64,000 nt of DNA from CAYNRG01 sp964399545. Its GTDB lineage: Bacteria; Bacillota_I; Bacilli_A; Erysipelotrichales; Erysipelotrichaceae. The notes beneath the pieces are model-generated. The model did not search any database. It worked only from the letters and a program-made list of their open reading frames with translations, and was not told where the DNA came from. The position numbers and the translations under genes were made by a program. The DNA lies in assembly GCA_964399545.1 (NCBI GenBank), contig CAYNRG010000001.1, positions 310,001 to 374,000 of the forward strand, in the 5' to 3' direction. This document shows, in pieces, positions 35,249 through 43,857 of the stretch; position 1 is the stretch's first letter, and every line of letters starts with the position of its first letter.

Positions 35249-36090
35249 TACCATAATCCCCTTTTACATCGATAAACACAGCCTTCATCTTGCTCATATG
35301 CAGCAACAACCTCATTCTCATATACCAAAAGAACTGTTTTTTCAGTGGAATTCAGTTTCATTTTTTTCCCTTGCTTAACAGAAAGGATATCAGTAATGTC
35401 TACCATTGGTAAAGTTTCTTGGAGCACTTCTGTAATTGAGTGCGGTACAGAATTGCAGTCTAAATCTTCAATTTGAGATGCTTGTTCTAATGAAATAGGT
35501 CCAATTTTAGTTCGAGTCAAGGCGGTAAGTGTTCCTAAGTTTCCAGTCTTTTCTGCAATATCCTCACATAATGTACGAATATAAGTTCCTTTAGAAACCA
35601 CTGCACGGATCGTTGCGGATATTCCATCAAATTCTAAACATTCAATTTCTTCAATTTCAATATCTCTAGGTGGCACCTCTACTGTGATTCCTTCCCGTTG
35701 ATACTCTATGAGTTTTTTGCCATTAATTTTTATTGCCGAAGTCATAGGTGGTATTTGTTGTGTTCTTCCAACAAACTGCTTCAAAACGAAATTGAACTCT
35801 TCTTTGGAAACTTTAGATATTTCTCTTGTTTCAACAAGTTCACCCCAAATATCAGCTGTGTTTCGTTTTTCTCCAAAGGAAAAGGAAGCAAGATATTCTT
35901 TTTTATCATGCTCACAATATGGAAGTGCTTTACAAGCCTTTCCAACCAAAATAATCAATAGTCCTTCGGCATTAGGGTCCAGTGTCCCGGTATGTCCTAT
36001 TGACTTTTTCATCAATCGTTTTCTCAATTTAGCTACTACATCAAAAGAAGTTAATCCTTTGGGTTTATTAATATAAAAAACTCCGTCCAT
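35248..36090 (-). CDS. truB: tRNA pseudouridine(55) synthase TruB
   Basis: TruB makes the universal pseudouridine 55 in the T loop of tRNA. The protein begins MDGVFYINKPKGLTSFDVV and contains GHTGTLDPNAEGLL with the catalytic Asp, then SKGTYIRTLCEDI and TALTRTKIGP. The frame extends to 36141 but those codons run over the promoter; GAGG at 6 bases before the ATG at 36090 fixes the start, giving 280 residues. Confidence 0.95.
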   Translation of the reverse strand: MDGVFYINKPKGLTSFDVVAKLRKRLMKKSIGHTGTLDPNAEGLLIILVGKACKALPYCEHDKKEYLASFSFGEKRNTADIWGELVETREISKVSKEEFNFVLKQFVGRTQQIPPMTSAIKINGKKLIEYQREGITVEVPPRDIEIEEIECLEFDGISATIRAVVSKGTYIRTLCEDIAEKTGNLGTLTALTRTKIGPISLEQASQIEDLDCNSVPHSITEVLQETLPMVDITDILSVKQGKKMKLNSTEKTVLLVYENEVVAAYEQDEGCVYRCKRGLW

Positions 36091-36112
36091 TTTCATCCTC
36101 AATTCCATTACC

Positions 36113-36141
36113 ATTATAACAACTTCATGATATAATAGCAA
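36113..36141 (-). promoter_or_regulatory. Promoter of truB-ribF
   Basis: On the minus strand TTGCTA (36141-36136), a 17-base spacer and TATAAT (36118-36113), 22 bases before the truB start. It overlaps the promoter of the divergent ttcA-like gene. Confidence 0.75.
36128..36136 (+). promoter_or_regulatory. Promoter of the ttcA-like gene
   Basis: Extended -10 TGATATAAT with a fair -35 TTACCA at 36108-36113 (17-base spacer), 25 bases before the start codon. It faces the truB promoter and shares bases with it. Confidence 0.7.
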
Positions 36142-36161
36142 AAGACAACGGAGGTTTTTTC

Positions 36162-36917
36162 ATGATTATTAAACGAATTTTAGGAAAAATGAGAAAAGCA
36201 GATAGAGATTTTAATCTTATTGAAGATAAAGACCGTATTGCAGTTGGTGTTTCAGGAGGAAAAGACAGCATGTTATTGCTGTATTGCCTTTCTCTTTATA
36301 GTAATATTGCTCGTAATCATTTTAATCGACATATTGAAATTGTAGGAATCCATATTAAAATGGGATTCCCAAATATGGATTTTTCAGCTGTTACAGAATT
36401 TTGCAAAAAACACAATATTGAATTCCATATCATAGACTCAAGGATTTATGATATTTTAAAAATTCAAGCCAATGATGATGGAACATTGAAGTGTAGTATT
36501 TGCTCAAAGCTTAAAAAAGGCGCAGTTATCCAAGAAGCAATTCGTCTTCAATGTAATAAAACTGCTTTTGCACATCATGCTGATGATGCTATTGAGACAC
36601 TCTTTTTAAATGCAATCTACGGAGGAAGGTTAGCAACATTTTCTCCTACAATGTTTTTAACTAATACTAAGATGACATTTATTCGCCCTTTTGTATATAC
36701 TTTCGAGAAAGAAATCAAACGAGCATTTAAGGAAGTAGATATCCCCATTGTAAAAAGTACTTGCCCTATGGACGGGCATACAAAACGTCAAGATATTAAG
36801 GAACTGTTAAATAATATCTACCATCAATTTCCTTCATCAAAGGAAAACTTTCTATTGATGCTCCACAATCAAAAAAAATTAGATTTATGGACTAAAATTG
36901 AGGATAATTCAGAATGA
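36162..36917 (+). CDS. ttcA: TtcA-family tRNA 2-thiolation protein
   Basis: A 251-residue PP-loop ATPase of the TtcA/TilS superfamily. It has SGGKDS in VGVSGGKDSMLLLY, the CSICSKLKKG pair of cysteines that in TtcA helps hold an iron-sulfur cluster, and HHADDAIETLFLN. TtcA thiolates cytidine 32 in tRNA; whether this member acts on the same base is inferred. GGAGG precedes the ATG. Its stop overlaps the following radical SAM gene (ATGA), so the two are coupled and may work together. Confidence 0.82.
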   Translation: MIIKRILGKMRKADRDFNLIEDKDRIAVGVSGGKDSMLLLYCLSLYSNIARNHFNRHIEIVGIHIKMGFPNMDFSAVTEFCKKHNIEFHIIDSRIYDILKIQANDDGTLKCSICSKLKKGAVIQEAIRLQCNKTAFAHHADDAIETLFLNAIYGGRLATFSPTMFLTNTKMTFIRPFVYTFEKEIKRAFKEVDIPIVKSTCPMDGHTKRQDIKELLNNIYHQFPSSKENFLLMLHNQKKLDLWTKIEDNSE

Positions 36918-37741
36918 CCATAAAACGCGCCTATATCGAAATAACTAATCAATGTAATTTACACTGTACTTTTTGTGTTAATCACAATCGCCCTTCCAAG
37001 TATATGAGTTTAGAACAGTTTAAATTCATAGCTAATCAAGTTCTACTCATAACCCCTCACCTTTACCTTCATGTTCAAGGTGAGCCACTTCTTCATCCAT
37101 ATTTAGATCAAATTCTAGACTACTGTGATTTAAAAAAGGCAAAAGTCCAATTGGTTACTAATGGGAGTTTGCTGGATAGACATCCTGATTTATTGAATCA
37201 TTCTTCTCTTCGTAAAATAAGTATTTCTCTTCATAGCCTAGATTTTCAAGATAAGAATATCCAGGATTTTTTAAATCCAATCTTATCTTTAATTGATCAA
37301 ATCCCACTAAAAAAAGAGCGATTTTTAGAATTACGTTTTTGGACAATGAATCATCTTGGAAAAAAATCTTCACAAGCCTTAGAGTTTTTAAAAAATAAGT
37401 ATTCTTTTACGCCTACCAAGAAGAAACTTTCTTTCCAACTAAAAAACCAAGTCTTTATTAATTTTGATGAAAAATTTGATTGGCCTACTGTTAGTAATAA
37501 TAACTCTGCTTATGGAACGTGTATCGGTGGAAAGTCAATGATTGCCATCTTGTCAGATGGAACACTAACACCATGCTGCTTGGACTGTAATGGTGAAATT
37601 AATTTTGGGAATATTCTGGATACGCCCTTAAACGAATTGCTACATTCAAGTAAATTTAATTCTTTCATAACAGAACTAAAAAACAATAAATTGATTGAAC
37701 CACTTTGTCAAAAATGTACCTACCGTAATCGATTCTATTAA
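36914..37741 (+). CDS. Radical SAM protein with SPASM-like C-terminus
   Basis: The 275-residue protein starts with the radical SAM cluster motif CNLHCTFC and a QGEPLLHP segment corresponding to the GGEP motif. The C-terminal part has a SPASM-like cysteine pattern (CIGGKSM, LTPCCLDCNGE, PLCQKCTYRNR), so a second iron-sulfur cluster is likely. Substrate unknown. It is translationally coupled to the ttcA-like gene. The last four bases overlap the end of the convergent YukD-like gene, and no terminator is visible between them. Confidence 0.82.
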   Translation: MTIKRAYIEITNQCNLHCTFCVNHNRPSKYMSLEQFKFIANQVLLITPHLYLHVQGEPLLHPYLDQILDYCDLKKAKVQLVTNGSLLDRHPDLLNHSSLRKISISLHSLDFQDKNIQDFLNPILSLIDQIPLKKERFLELRFWTMNHLGKKSSQALEFLKNKYSFTPTKKKLSFQLKNQVFINFDEKFDWPTVSNNNSAYGTCIGGKSMIAILSDGTLTPCCLDCNGEINFGNILDTPLNELLHSSKFNSFITELKNNKLIEPLCQKCTYRNRFY

Positions 37742-37989
37742 AATAAAATAATTTTATCACCGGAAACAATATCATTTTCTTCAAAGGACTTATCTGGATT
37801 TAGAATACGATAACTTTTTCCTTCAATAATCATTAACTTTTCACTATACTGATATTCCTTTTTAACTTCTTCAGCAATTGTCCTATAAATTAGAATAATT
37901 GCCTTTTTTATACTCATTTCTTTCGAGATGAGTATACTCCATTCTTTTTCAATCGGAGCACATTTTACAAAAATCAGTATCGTTCTCAT
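37738..37989 (-). CDS. YukD/EsaB-like ubiquitin-fold protein of the type VII locus
   Basis: An 83-residue protein whose C-terminal half (KSYRILNPDKSFEENDIVSG, then DKIILF) has the ubiquitin-like pattern seen in YukD/EsaB, small cytoplasmic components of Gram-positive type VII secretion. The N-terminal half also alternates strand and helix as expected. Its start lies inside the end of essC (41-base overlap), so it is the last gene of the Esx operon. Assignment rests on fold-like pattern plus context rather than strong motifs. Confidence 0.65.
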   Translation of the reverse strand: MRTILIFVKCAPIEKEWSILISKEMSIKKAIILIYRTIAEEVKKEYQYSEKLMIIEGKSYRILNPDKSFEENDIVSGDKIILF

Positions 37990-40900
37990 GGTTTCTTTCC
38001 CTAATCTTTAGAAGTAATTCTTCTTTATTTATATTTAAAAGCCGAAATGGAAGTATATTTTCCATTTTAATGAGACCAAAATCTTCCCCCACTTTAGTCA
38101 TTGTTGTACTTTGTTCAAATATAGAACTAATTTCTGACTTTTGTTTTGTTTCTAAGCAATATCTACGTTGAAAATAAGGTGTCCAACGGTAAGGTATAGT
38201 ACTAAAAGTTGTTGAAAAAATAAAGAAATATATTTGATTCATTGGACCATCACGAAGCCAGGAACCAAACTTATACAAGAGATGATTATTCTCTTCAATA
38301 AATTTAGGGTAATGTGTTATGATGATAATTTTTGTTTTCCCATTATTTTGTTCAATTGCATCTTGAATTTTATCTTCCCAATCAAAAATTTCAGAACCTG
38401 TTCCATATATACAAGACTTATCCTCTCTCATATATGAAAAATTATTTAATGTATCATGAAAATAATACTCTATCTCTTCTTCATAATGCAGTCCATACAC
38501 TAAGCTTCTAATCATCTTTTCCTTTTCTTTCATATTTAAAGAGATAACAAGTCCATGACTTTCTTTTTCCCATAGATGGGTGAACCACGGTTGTTCTTTT
38601 TGATAGTAATTGTCAATCTTCCCAAATACTACCCCTGGTGGAGTATCATTGGACAATGTAATTTTTTCTATTTTGGGAAGCCATAAATATTGGTGTGTTT
38701 TGTTTTTGCTTAGAAATTGAATCTCACGTAAAACGGCAACCAGTTGTGTTATTCCTTCGTTCTCTCTAGATGAAGATTTTAAAATAACTCCCTGTGAATC
38801 CACCATTTGAATCTCTTCTTGAGTTTCTTTGGTAAATCTTGCGTTTGACCAAGCTGATATTGCAAATTCTTCATGACAATCAACTTTCATATAAAACTCG
38901 CCTGGATTTTTCAAATAATATGCTTTATCACTTTGAATTAGGTCATAGCTATCTTGTTTTTCCTGAACCCGCAAACAAATTTTCGATCGAGCATTAGACC
39001 AAATTTCACTATCTATTGCCAAAGCAGGTCTTTGAGTTGCTAATACCAAATGAATCCCTAAACTTCGACCAATTCTCGCAATACTAATAAGCTCATGAAT
39101 AAAATCTGAATTTTCTTTTTTCAACTCTGCAAATTCATCAACAACTATGAAGAGTCTAGAAATTCTTTCTAATTGTAAAGATTCATTCCAAAAACTTTGA
39201 TACTTATCTAAATTCATTGACGACTCATGAAGTTTATCTTTCATTTTATTAAATAAAATTTGGCGATTCTGGCATTCTTTTTTTAAAGAAACCAAACTTC
39301 TCTCAAGATCTTGTGAATCTAAATTAGTGAGAGTTCCTGCAAGATGTGGAATCATTTTACCTGATAATTTAAAAGTTTCACTCAATCCTCCACCTTTAAA
39401 ATCAATTATAACAAATTGAAGAGTATCACTAGAAAAATTGCTTATCATCGAGAGAATCCAAGTATTTAAGAATTCAGATTTCCCTGCACCTGTCGTAGCA
39501 CCAATTATCATATGAGGTCCATGTGTTTTTTCATGTAAATCTAGGAAAAATAAATCTCCGTTCTCATAAAATCCTATTGGAACACGACATCCCTCTCTTA
39601 ATATACTCCACCTTTTCTTTATTTCTAATTCCTCAACTTTTTTCACCTTATATAAATCAAAGAAAGTTTTTCCACTTAAATTGTTATATTTAAACTGAGG
39701 GCACTCTATCCTAGTTATTTCTCTAAATATACTCTGACAATCTACTTCATTTAGCAAGTTAATTTCCTTTTCTTCTTGATGTGTGTTAAATCGCAATTTT
39801 CCATCTTTCCAATATAAAAAGCTCTTGCAAAACGATGGTATATTAGATTGCCTTTCACAGAATAGAATACATTTTTCTTTTCTTATTATTTCTTCTGAGA
39901 CTAATGTTCTATCTTGAATTATCCAAATTCTATTGTTTCTTTCCGTTCTTTTAATCATACGATGAACTTGCTGTTGAGTTACCCCTATATTCCATTCTCC
40001 ATTTTCATTTCTTGTATGATGAATTTGATAAAAAAACCGATGACTATTTATCCAGTTTTTATTCCCTACTATTAACAACTCTATTTGATTGGGTTTATAA
40101 AAGAGAGCAATTTGTAATAATAAGAAATTTAAAATTTTATCATTTTCATCTACTAATGAAAGAATAGGATCTTCCTTTAGATCCGTTGTAATCCATAAAG
40201 GGCCAATTCGTTCATTTTTTTTCATCCATTTAGAGATTCGATCTTGATATTCATCCTCATCACTAGGTATATTTAAGTATTCTATTTCACTGTTTTTATT
40301 TCCTAATCCCAACCCAAAAACTAAAAAATCATCTTCCTCTTCCGACTTAAACCAAATTTTTGCACTCTTTCCAGAGACTAATCCACTTAACTGTTCCACT
40401 GTAAAAAATCGTTGTTCCTCACAAAAAAGTCTTGCTTGATAGTACATTAAAAGTTGATTATCTAATTCAGCTATATACTCCTGTATTTTTCCTATTCTGA
40501 TTTTCTTTTGTTCCTTTTTTTTCTTATTCTCATAATATCTTTGAAGAGGATGATAAATCATTGTCGTTGATAACATGATAATAGGCAAAATTATCATAGG
40601 TATTACTTCATGGATTTCTCTACCCTGTAAATAGCCATTATAAGCAGACAAACCTCCACTTATCAAAGAAGCCACCGACATCATTAATGCAGGCCCTACT
40701 GTAAAGATTAGTGGTATTCTCTGCACCTCTTGAATTGGATTAATTCGCTTAAACTTAATACTTAATGTGGGATAACTTTTAAGAATTCTAGGGGCGTGCT
40801 CTAGGTTAACCATCTTTTTCAATTCTAGTTGTTTAATTTTTCTATGATAGTATGGAGGAAGATGTACTAGAACAGTTGAAACTTGATTTACCATGATGAA

Positions 40901-41146
40901 AGTTGGTAAGATCCATATTTTTAATCCCATGAATTCGATTTCCTCACCTAATTTAAAATCAGAAAAAGAATTTTTTGTTCGAGCACTAGTTTCTAAACTG
41001 CCATAATTGTTTATTTTACCCGCTTCACAATTTATTAATACATGCAACCTTTCTATATTTCCTATCAAAATTTGAATATCACAATATTCTGATATTCCAA
41101 TTGTTATTTGTTTTTTTAAATTATACTTCTTATACCTACCTTCCAT
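37949..41146 (-). CDS. essC: Type VII secretion ATPase EssC, shortened
   Basis: EssC/YukB is the FtsK/SpoIIIE-type motor of the Esx system. The 1065-residue protein has a FHA-like N-terminus (about 1-90), two membrane helices (about 145-200, then a basic coiled segment), a first ATPase-like domain without a clear P-loop, and a good second ATPase with Walker A GATTGAGKSE (near residue 546) and Walker B LFIVVDEFAEL (near 664), plus ATQRPA. A third domain (from about 860, VVFGKIDNYY) is present in outline, but where its P-loop should be it reads HGLVISLNMKEKEKM, with no GK(S/T). Bacillus and Staphylococcus EssC are near 1480 residues. No strong ribosome binding site precedes the ATG, which is 7 bases after the lipoprotein gene. 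Confidence 0.85.
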   Translation of the reverse strand: MEGRYKKYNLKKQITIGISEYCDIQILIGNIERLHVLINCEAGKINNYGSLETSARTKNSFSDFKLGEEIEFMGLKIWILPTFIMVNQVSTVLVHLPPYYHRKIKQLELKKMVNLEHAPRILKSYPTLSIKFKRINPIQEVQRIPLIFTVGPALMMSVASLISGGLSAYNGYLQGREIHEVIPMIILPIIMLSTTMIYHPLQRYYENKKKKEQKKIRIGKIQEYIAELDNQLLMYYQARLFCEEQRFFTVEQLSGLVSGKSAKIWFKSEEEDDFLVFGLGLGNKNSEIEYLNIPSDEDEYQDRISKWMKKNERIGPLWITTDLKEDPILSLVDENDKILNFLLLQIALFYKPNQIELLIVGNKNWINSHRFFYQIHHTRNENGEWNIGVTQQQVHRMIKRTERNNRIWIIQDRTLVSEEIIRKEKCILFCERQSNIPSFCKSFLYWKDGKLRFNTHQEEKEINLLNEVDCQSIFREITRIECPQFKYNNLSGKTFFDLYKVKKVEELEIKKRWSILREGCRVPIGFYENGDLFFLDLHEKTHGPHMIIGATTGAGKSEFLNTWILSMISNFSSDTLQFVIIDFKGGGLSETFKLSGKMIPHLAGTLTNLDSQDLERSLVSLKKECQNRQILFNKMKDKLHESSMNLDKYQSFWNESLQLERISRLFIVVDEFAELKKENSDFIHELISIARIGRSLGIHLVLATQRPALAIDSEIWSNARSKICLRVQEKQDSYDLIQSDKAYYLKNPGEFYMKVDCHEEFAISAWSNARFTKETQEEIQMVDSQGVILKSSSRENEGITQLVAVLREIQFLSKNKTHQYLWLPKIEKITLSNDTPPGVVFGKIDNYYQKEQPWFTHLWEKESHGLVISLNMKEKEKMIRSLVYGLHYEEEIEYYFHDTLNNFSYMREDKSCIYGTGSEIFDWEDKIQDAIEQNNGKTKIIIITHYPKFIEENNHLLYKFGSWLRDGPMNQIYFFIFSTTFSTIPYRWTPYFQRRYCLETKQKSEISSIFEQSTTMTKVGEDFGLIKMENILPFRLLNINKEELLLKIRERNHENDTDFCKMCSD

Positions 41147-41153
41147 AATGCTA

Positions 41154-43214
41154 CTAAGATTCCTTCTTTTCCACTACGAGGATATGAACATTAATATGGT
41201 ATATGTTGTCCTTTGTCTTAATTTGAATAATTGTAGCTCCCCTACTTATTCCTTGAATATTTCCCCTAAAGTCCACTCTAGCAATATTCTCATTGTTAGA
41301 TGTAAATTCTAAATCTCGAACTTCATAACCATCAGGTAAAGTTTTGAAATTCAATATTTTTTTATCACCTATATTAATAAGCATATTATTTTTATGTAAC
41401 GTTATCTTATCTGAAGCAATTAAAGATATATCTTCTTTTTTTCTAAAGTCCTTTGGAGTTGAGCAATGATTAACAAATTTTCCATTTTCCATGTACTTTT
41501 TCATTTTAGGAAACAAGGAAGCATTTTTATTATTCCAAAAAGATTTTTGCCAACTTAAACCTAATTTTGAACCTAGTGTTTTATCTGAGTTTATTGCAAT
41601 ATCAAAAACCCAATAAGCTTCCAATGCACTACAAATAGATTTTATACTTTCTTTTTCTTTTTGTTGATCAAGAGTTTCAATATCTAGCGAAGATGTAATA
41701 ATAGAGCCATCATTATGATGGAGAGTAGATTCTAATTTTCCTCTTATACCTATTTGAGTAGCAATATCTAATAAACTCATATTCAGCATATCTAAGCCGA
41801 GAGATAAACTCCCTACAATTCCTGCGGTTGCTCGAAGTAATATCTCACTTTCTCGATGAGGATTGGAAAATACTCTCATTTTATTATTTCGAATTTCAAT
41901 TCCATTAATCATATCATTTTTAAAAGATAACTCAATTTTTCCATTTGCATACAAATAAATCTGTAATTTAGCTTTAATAGTCATTCCAGGTACTGAAGGT
42001 ACTGGAATATTAACAGTTCCCAATGGAATCGTCGCTGAAACTCGAGTTAAATCATTTTCAAAAGACTTTATCAAACCCTTCTGGAGAAATGAGAAATCTG
42101 AATAATGATGCTTATATCTACCTTTTTGGAAAGAAAATTGACTAGAGGTACTGTATTTAAGTTTAAAATATGCTTCTTCTATTGTTAACCCTCTTGTTTT
42201 CCATTTAACTGTGGGTTGCAAGTCAAATAATTTAAACTCAGCATTTAAATTCCCTCCTTTGCTCAGTGATTTTGACACTTTCACCTGTAATCCTGCGCTA
42301 GTTGCATCAAAATGAACAGAAAACCCTTGAAATGAAAATTCTTTTCTTGCTAAAGGTTCAAAAAAAGGGTTGGAGAAAGATAAATCATTATTCCCAACCT
42401 CTTCTTCCTCAAAATCAACATCAGAAAAATCCACATCAAAAGTTGTTTCTACATCCATATTTTCAATGATTTCATCAAAGTTAGGAAGCTCTAGATACAC
42501 TTCTGTTTCTTCTCCTTCTGTGATAATTGCTTGAACTTTATAAATTTCCTCTCCTTCAGAATCCATATACAATAAATCCCCTACTTCAAAATGAATATCT
42601 TCAGTGTTAAAAATAGCTACTTTACTATTAGAATCAAAAAATAAAGGTTCTTTTGATTCAAAATTGATATCTGGGCTGTAATTAATTTCCACTTTATCTT
42701 CAATCACCGAGAAATCATTTAAATGCGGTAAAATAGTAGAGAGTATCTCTTGTGCCTCAGGATTAGATACTTTTTTCTTAGGATTAAAGCAATCTCTTTT
42801 ATCTAACTTTAAAACTCCTAAACTCACTATCTTAGCTATATGTTCTGGAAATTGACTTTTAGAAGAATCTTTAATTTTTTGATTTGATTCGACTTCTCCA
42901 TATAAATTTATTAATGTATAGGCTATCCACTCTCTAGTCAATTCTAAATCAGGATCAAAATAAACGTCTGTGTCTAAAATTTCCCACTCTACTCCTGCTT
43001 GAATTGCTGAAAATGAAGGATGATTTTCTTGTACATTCATAAAATATGGTTTCTTTTCAAAAGAGTCTGGAATATTTAATTCTTGTTGAATTATCTCTAA
43101 CCATTCACCTAATTTCATACTTTCTTTTTTTTCTTGGCAGCCACTTAAACTAGTAATTGCTAGAATACTCGATAATAACAATACAACTATTCTATGTTTG
43201 AATTGTTGAAGCAT
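41154..43214 (-). CDS. Large lipoprotein with SLH-like repeats and Ig-like domain, type VII locus
   Basis: A 686-residue exported protein of unknown function. The signal peptide ends in lipobox LSGC (Cys26). Two SLH-like units follow (about 50-110, with AIQAGVEWEIL and FDPDLELTREW; and about 118-165, with IAKIVSLGVLKLDKRD). Next come a small strand-rich domain (VGDLLYMDSEGEEIYKVQAI), a very acidic stretch (about 250-275), a long strand-rich middle region, and a C-terminal bacterial Ig-like (Big_2) domain with LEFTSNNENIARVDFRGNIQG. It lies between the WXG100-like genes and essC, and its start overlaps the WXG100-like gene by 23 bases. It might be a cell-surface part of the secretion system or its substrate receptor; both are guesses. 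Confidence 0.75.
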   Translation of the reverse strand: MLQQFKHRIVVLLLSSILAITSLSGCQEKKESMKLGEWLEIIQQELNIPDSFEKKPYFMNVQENHPSFSAIQAGVEWEILDTDVYFDPDLELTREWIAYTLINLYGEVESNQKIKDSSKSQFPEHIAKIVSLGVLKLDKRDCFNPKKKVSNPEAQEILSTILPHLNDFSVIEDKVEINYSPDINFESKEPLFFDSNSKVAIFNTEDIHFEVGDLLYMDSEGEEIYKVQAIITEGEETEVYLELPNFDEIIENMDVETTFDVDFSDVDFEEEEVGNNDLSFSNPFFEPLARKEFSFQGFSVHFDATSAGLQVKVSKSLSKGGNLNAEFKLFDLQPTVKWKTRGLTIEEAYFKLKYSTSSQFSFQKGRYKHHYSDFSFLQKGLIKSFENDLTRVSATIPLGTVNIPVPSVPGMTIKAKLQIYLYANGKIELSFKNDMINGIEIRNNKMRVFSNPHRESEILLRATAGIVGSLSLGLDMLNMSLLDIATQIGIRGKLESTLHHNDGSIITSSLDIETLDQQKEKESIKSICSALEAYWVFDIAINSDKTLGSKLGLSWQKSFWNNKNASLFPKMKKYMENGKFVNHCSTPKDFRKKEDISLIASDKITLHKNNMLINIGDKKILNFKTLPDGYEVRDLEFTSNNENIARVDFRGNIQGISRGATIIQIKTKDNIYHINVHILVVEKKES

Positions 43215-43491
43215 TGGAAGTAATCGTCGTTTCTAATGAATCATAACTAGATACAGTAAAATCTAGAAATTGTCCATAATTATCAATTAATTCTTTTTGT
43301 TGTTCAAATCGAGTAGAAAACGTGTTAAATCGTTGGCGAATTGCTTCGCCACCCTCACTAATCCAAGAACTATTTAAGTCATTCATTTCTTTTTTTATAT
43401 TTTGTAAAGCACCAAACATTTGTTGATTTAATGACCGAATTGAAGCGGCACAGGCACTAACATCTGCTAGTGATATTTTAATTTCATCCAT
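43192..43491 (-). CDS. WXG100-like protein (variant motif, YxxxE tail)
   Basis: A 99-residue helical-hairpin protein of ESAT-6/WXG100 type. The central turn reads SSWISEGGEAIRQRF, with Trp43 but Ser in place of the Gly two residues later; Gly47-Gly48 follow. Near the C-terminus SYDSLE fits the YxxxD/E export signal. It is 15 bases downstream of a second such protein with Trp at the same position, suggesting a heterodimer. Its end overlaps the lipoprotein gene. Confidence 0.75.
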   Translation of the reverse strand: MDEIKISLADVSACAASIRSLNQQMFGALQNIKKEMNDLNSSWISEGGEAIRQRFNTFSTRFEQQKELIDNYGQFLDFTVSSYDSLETTITSNASTIQT

Positions 43492-43506
43492 TCTATATAT
43501 TCCTCT

Positions 43507-43800
43507 CTATAAGCGATTCGCTTGTGCTACTAGCTCTTCTTGTATTTCACGATAAGATCGAGCAGCCATTCTTAAAAATTCTGAATATTGTTGGCAAAGA
43601 ATTTGAACTTGCTTAAAATCAGGTTCAAATCCATATATTCGATTGGTGAATGCTAGATTATCTTTTCCTTGCCAAGCTCCTTTCATCTTTTCAACTTCTT
43701 CCATAAGTAAGGAAACCATTCTAAAATATTCTTGTGATTCCTGTTCAATTTTCATTGCATTTATTTCTAAACGCCCTGGATCTACATAAATTTTTCTCAT
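43507..43800 (-). CDS. WXG100 protein, first gene of the type VII locus
   Basis: A 97-residue helical protein with the classic motif GAWQGKDNLAF (Trp43, Gly45). The C-terminal SYREIQEEL has a Tyr but no exact YxxxD/E, so its partner may carry the export signal. A strong AAGGAG site precedes the ATG. It follows a terminator (43858-43898); a TATAAT on the minus strand at 43858-43853 is a possible -10, without a good -35, for the whole operon. Confidence 0.82.
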   Translation of the reverse strand: MRKIYVDPGRLEINAMKIEQESQEYFRMVSLLMEEVEKMKGAWQGKDNLAFTNRIYGFEPDFKQVQILCQQYSEFLRMAARSYREIQEELVAQANRL

Positions 43801-43857
43801 TTAACGCTCCTTTCTAGATATTAATATAATTATCAGTTTCCTCATGTTTCCTATTAT

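Noticed and set aside
35708..36076. 122-residue plus-strand frame
   Set aside because: Antisense to truB and without a ribosome binding site; truB carries all family motifs.
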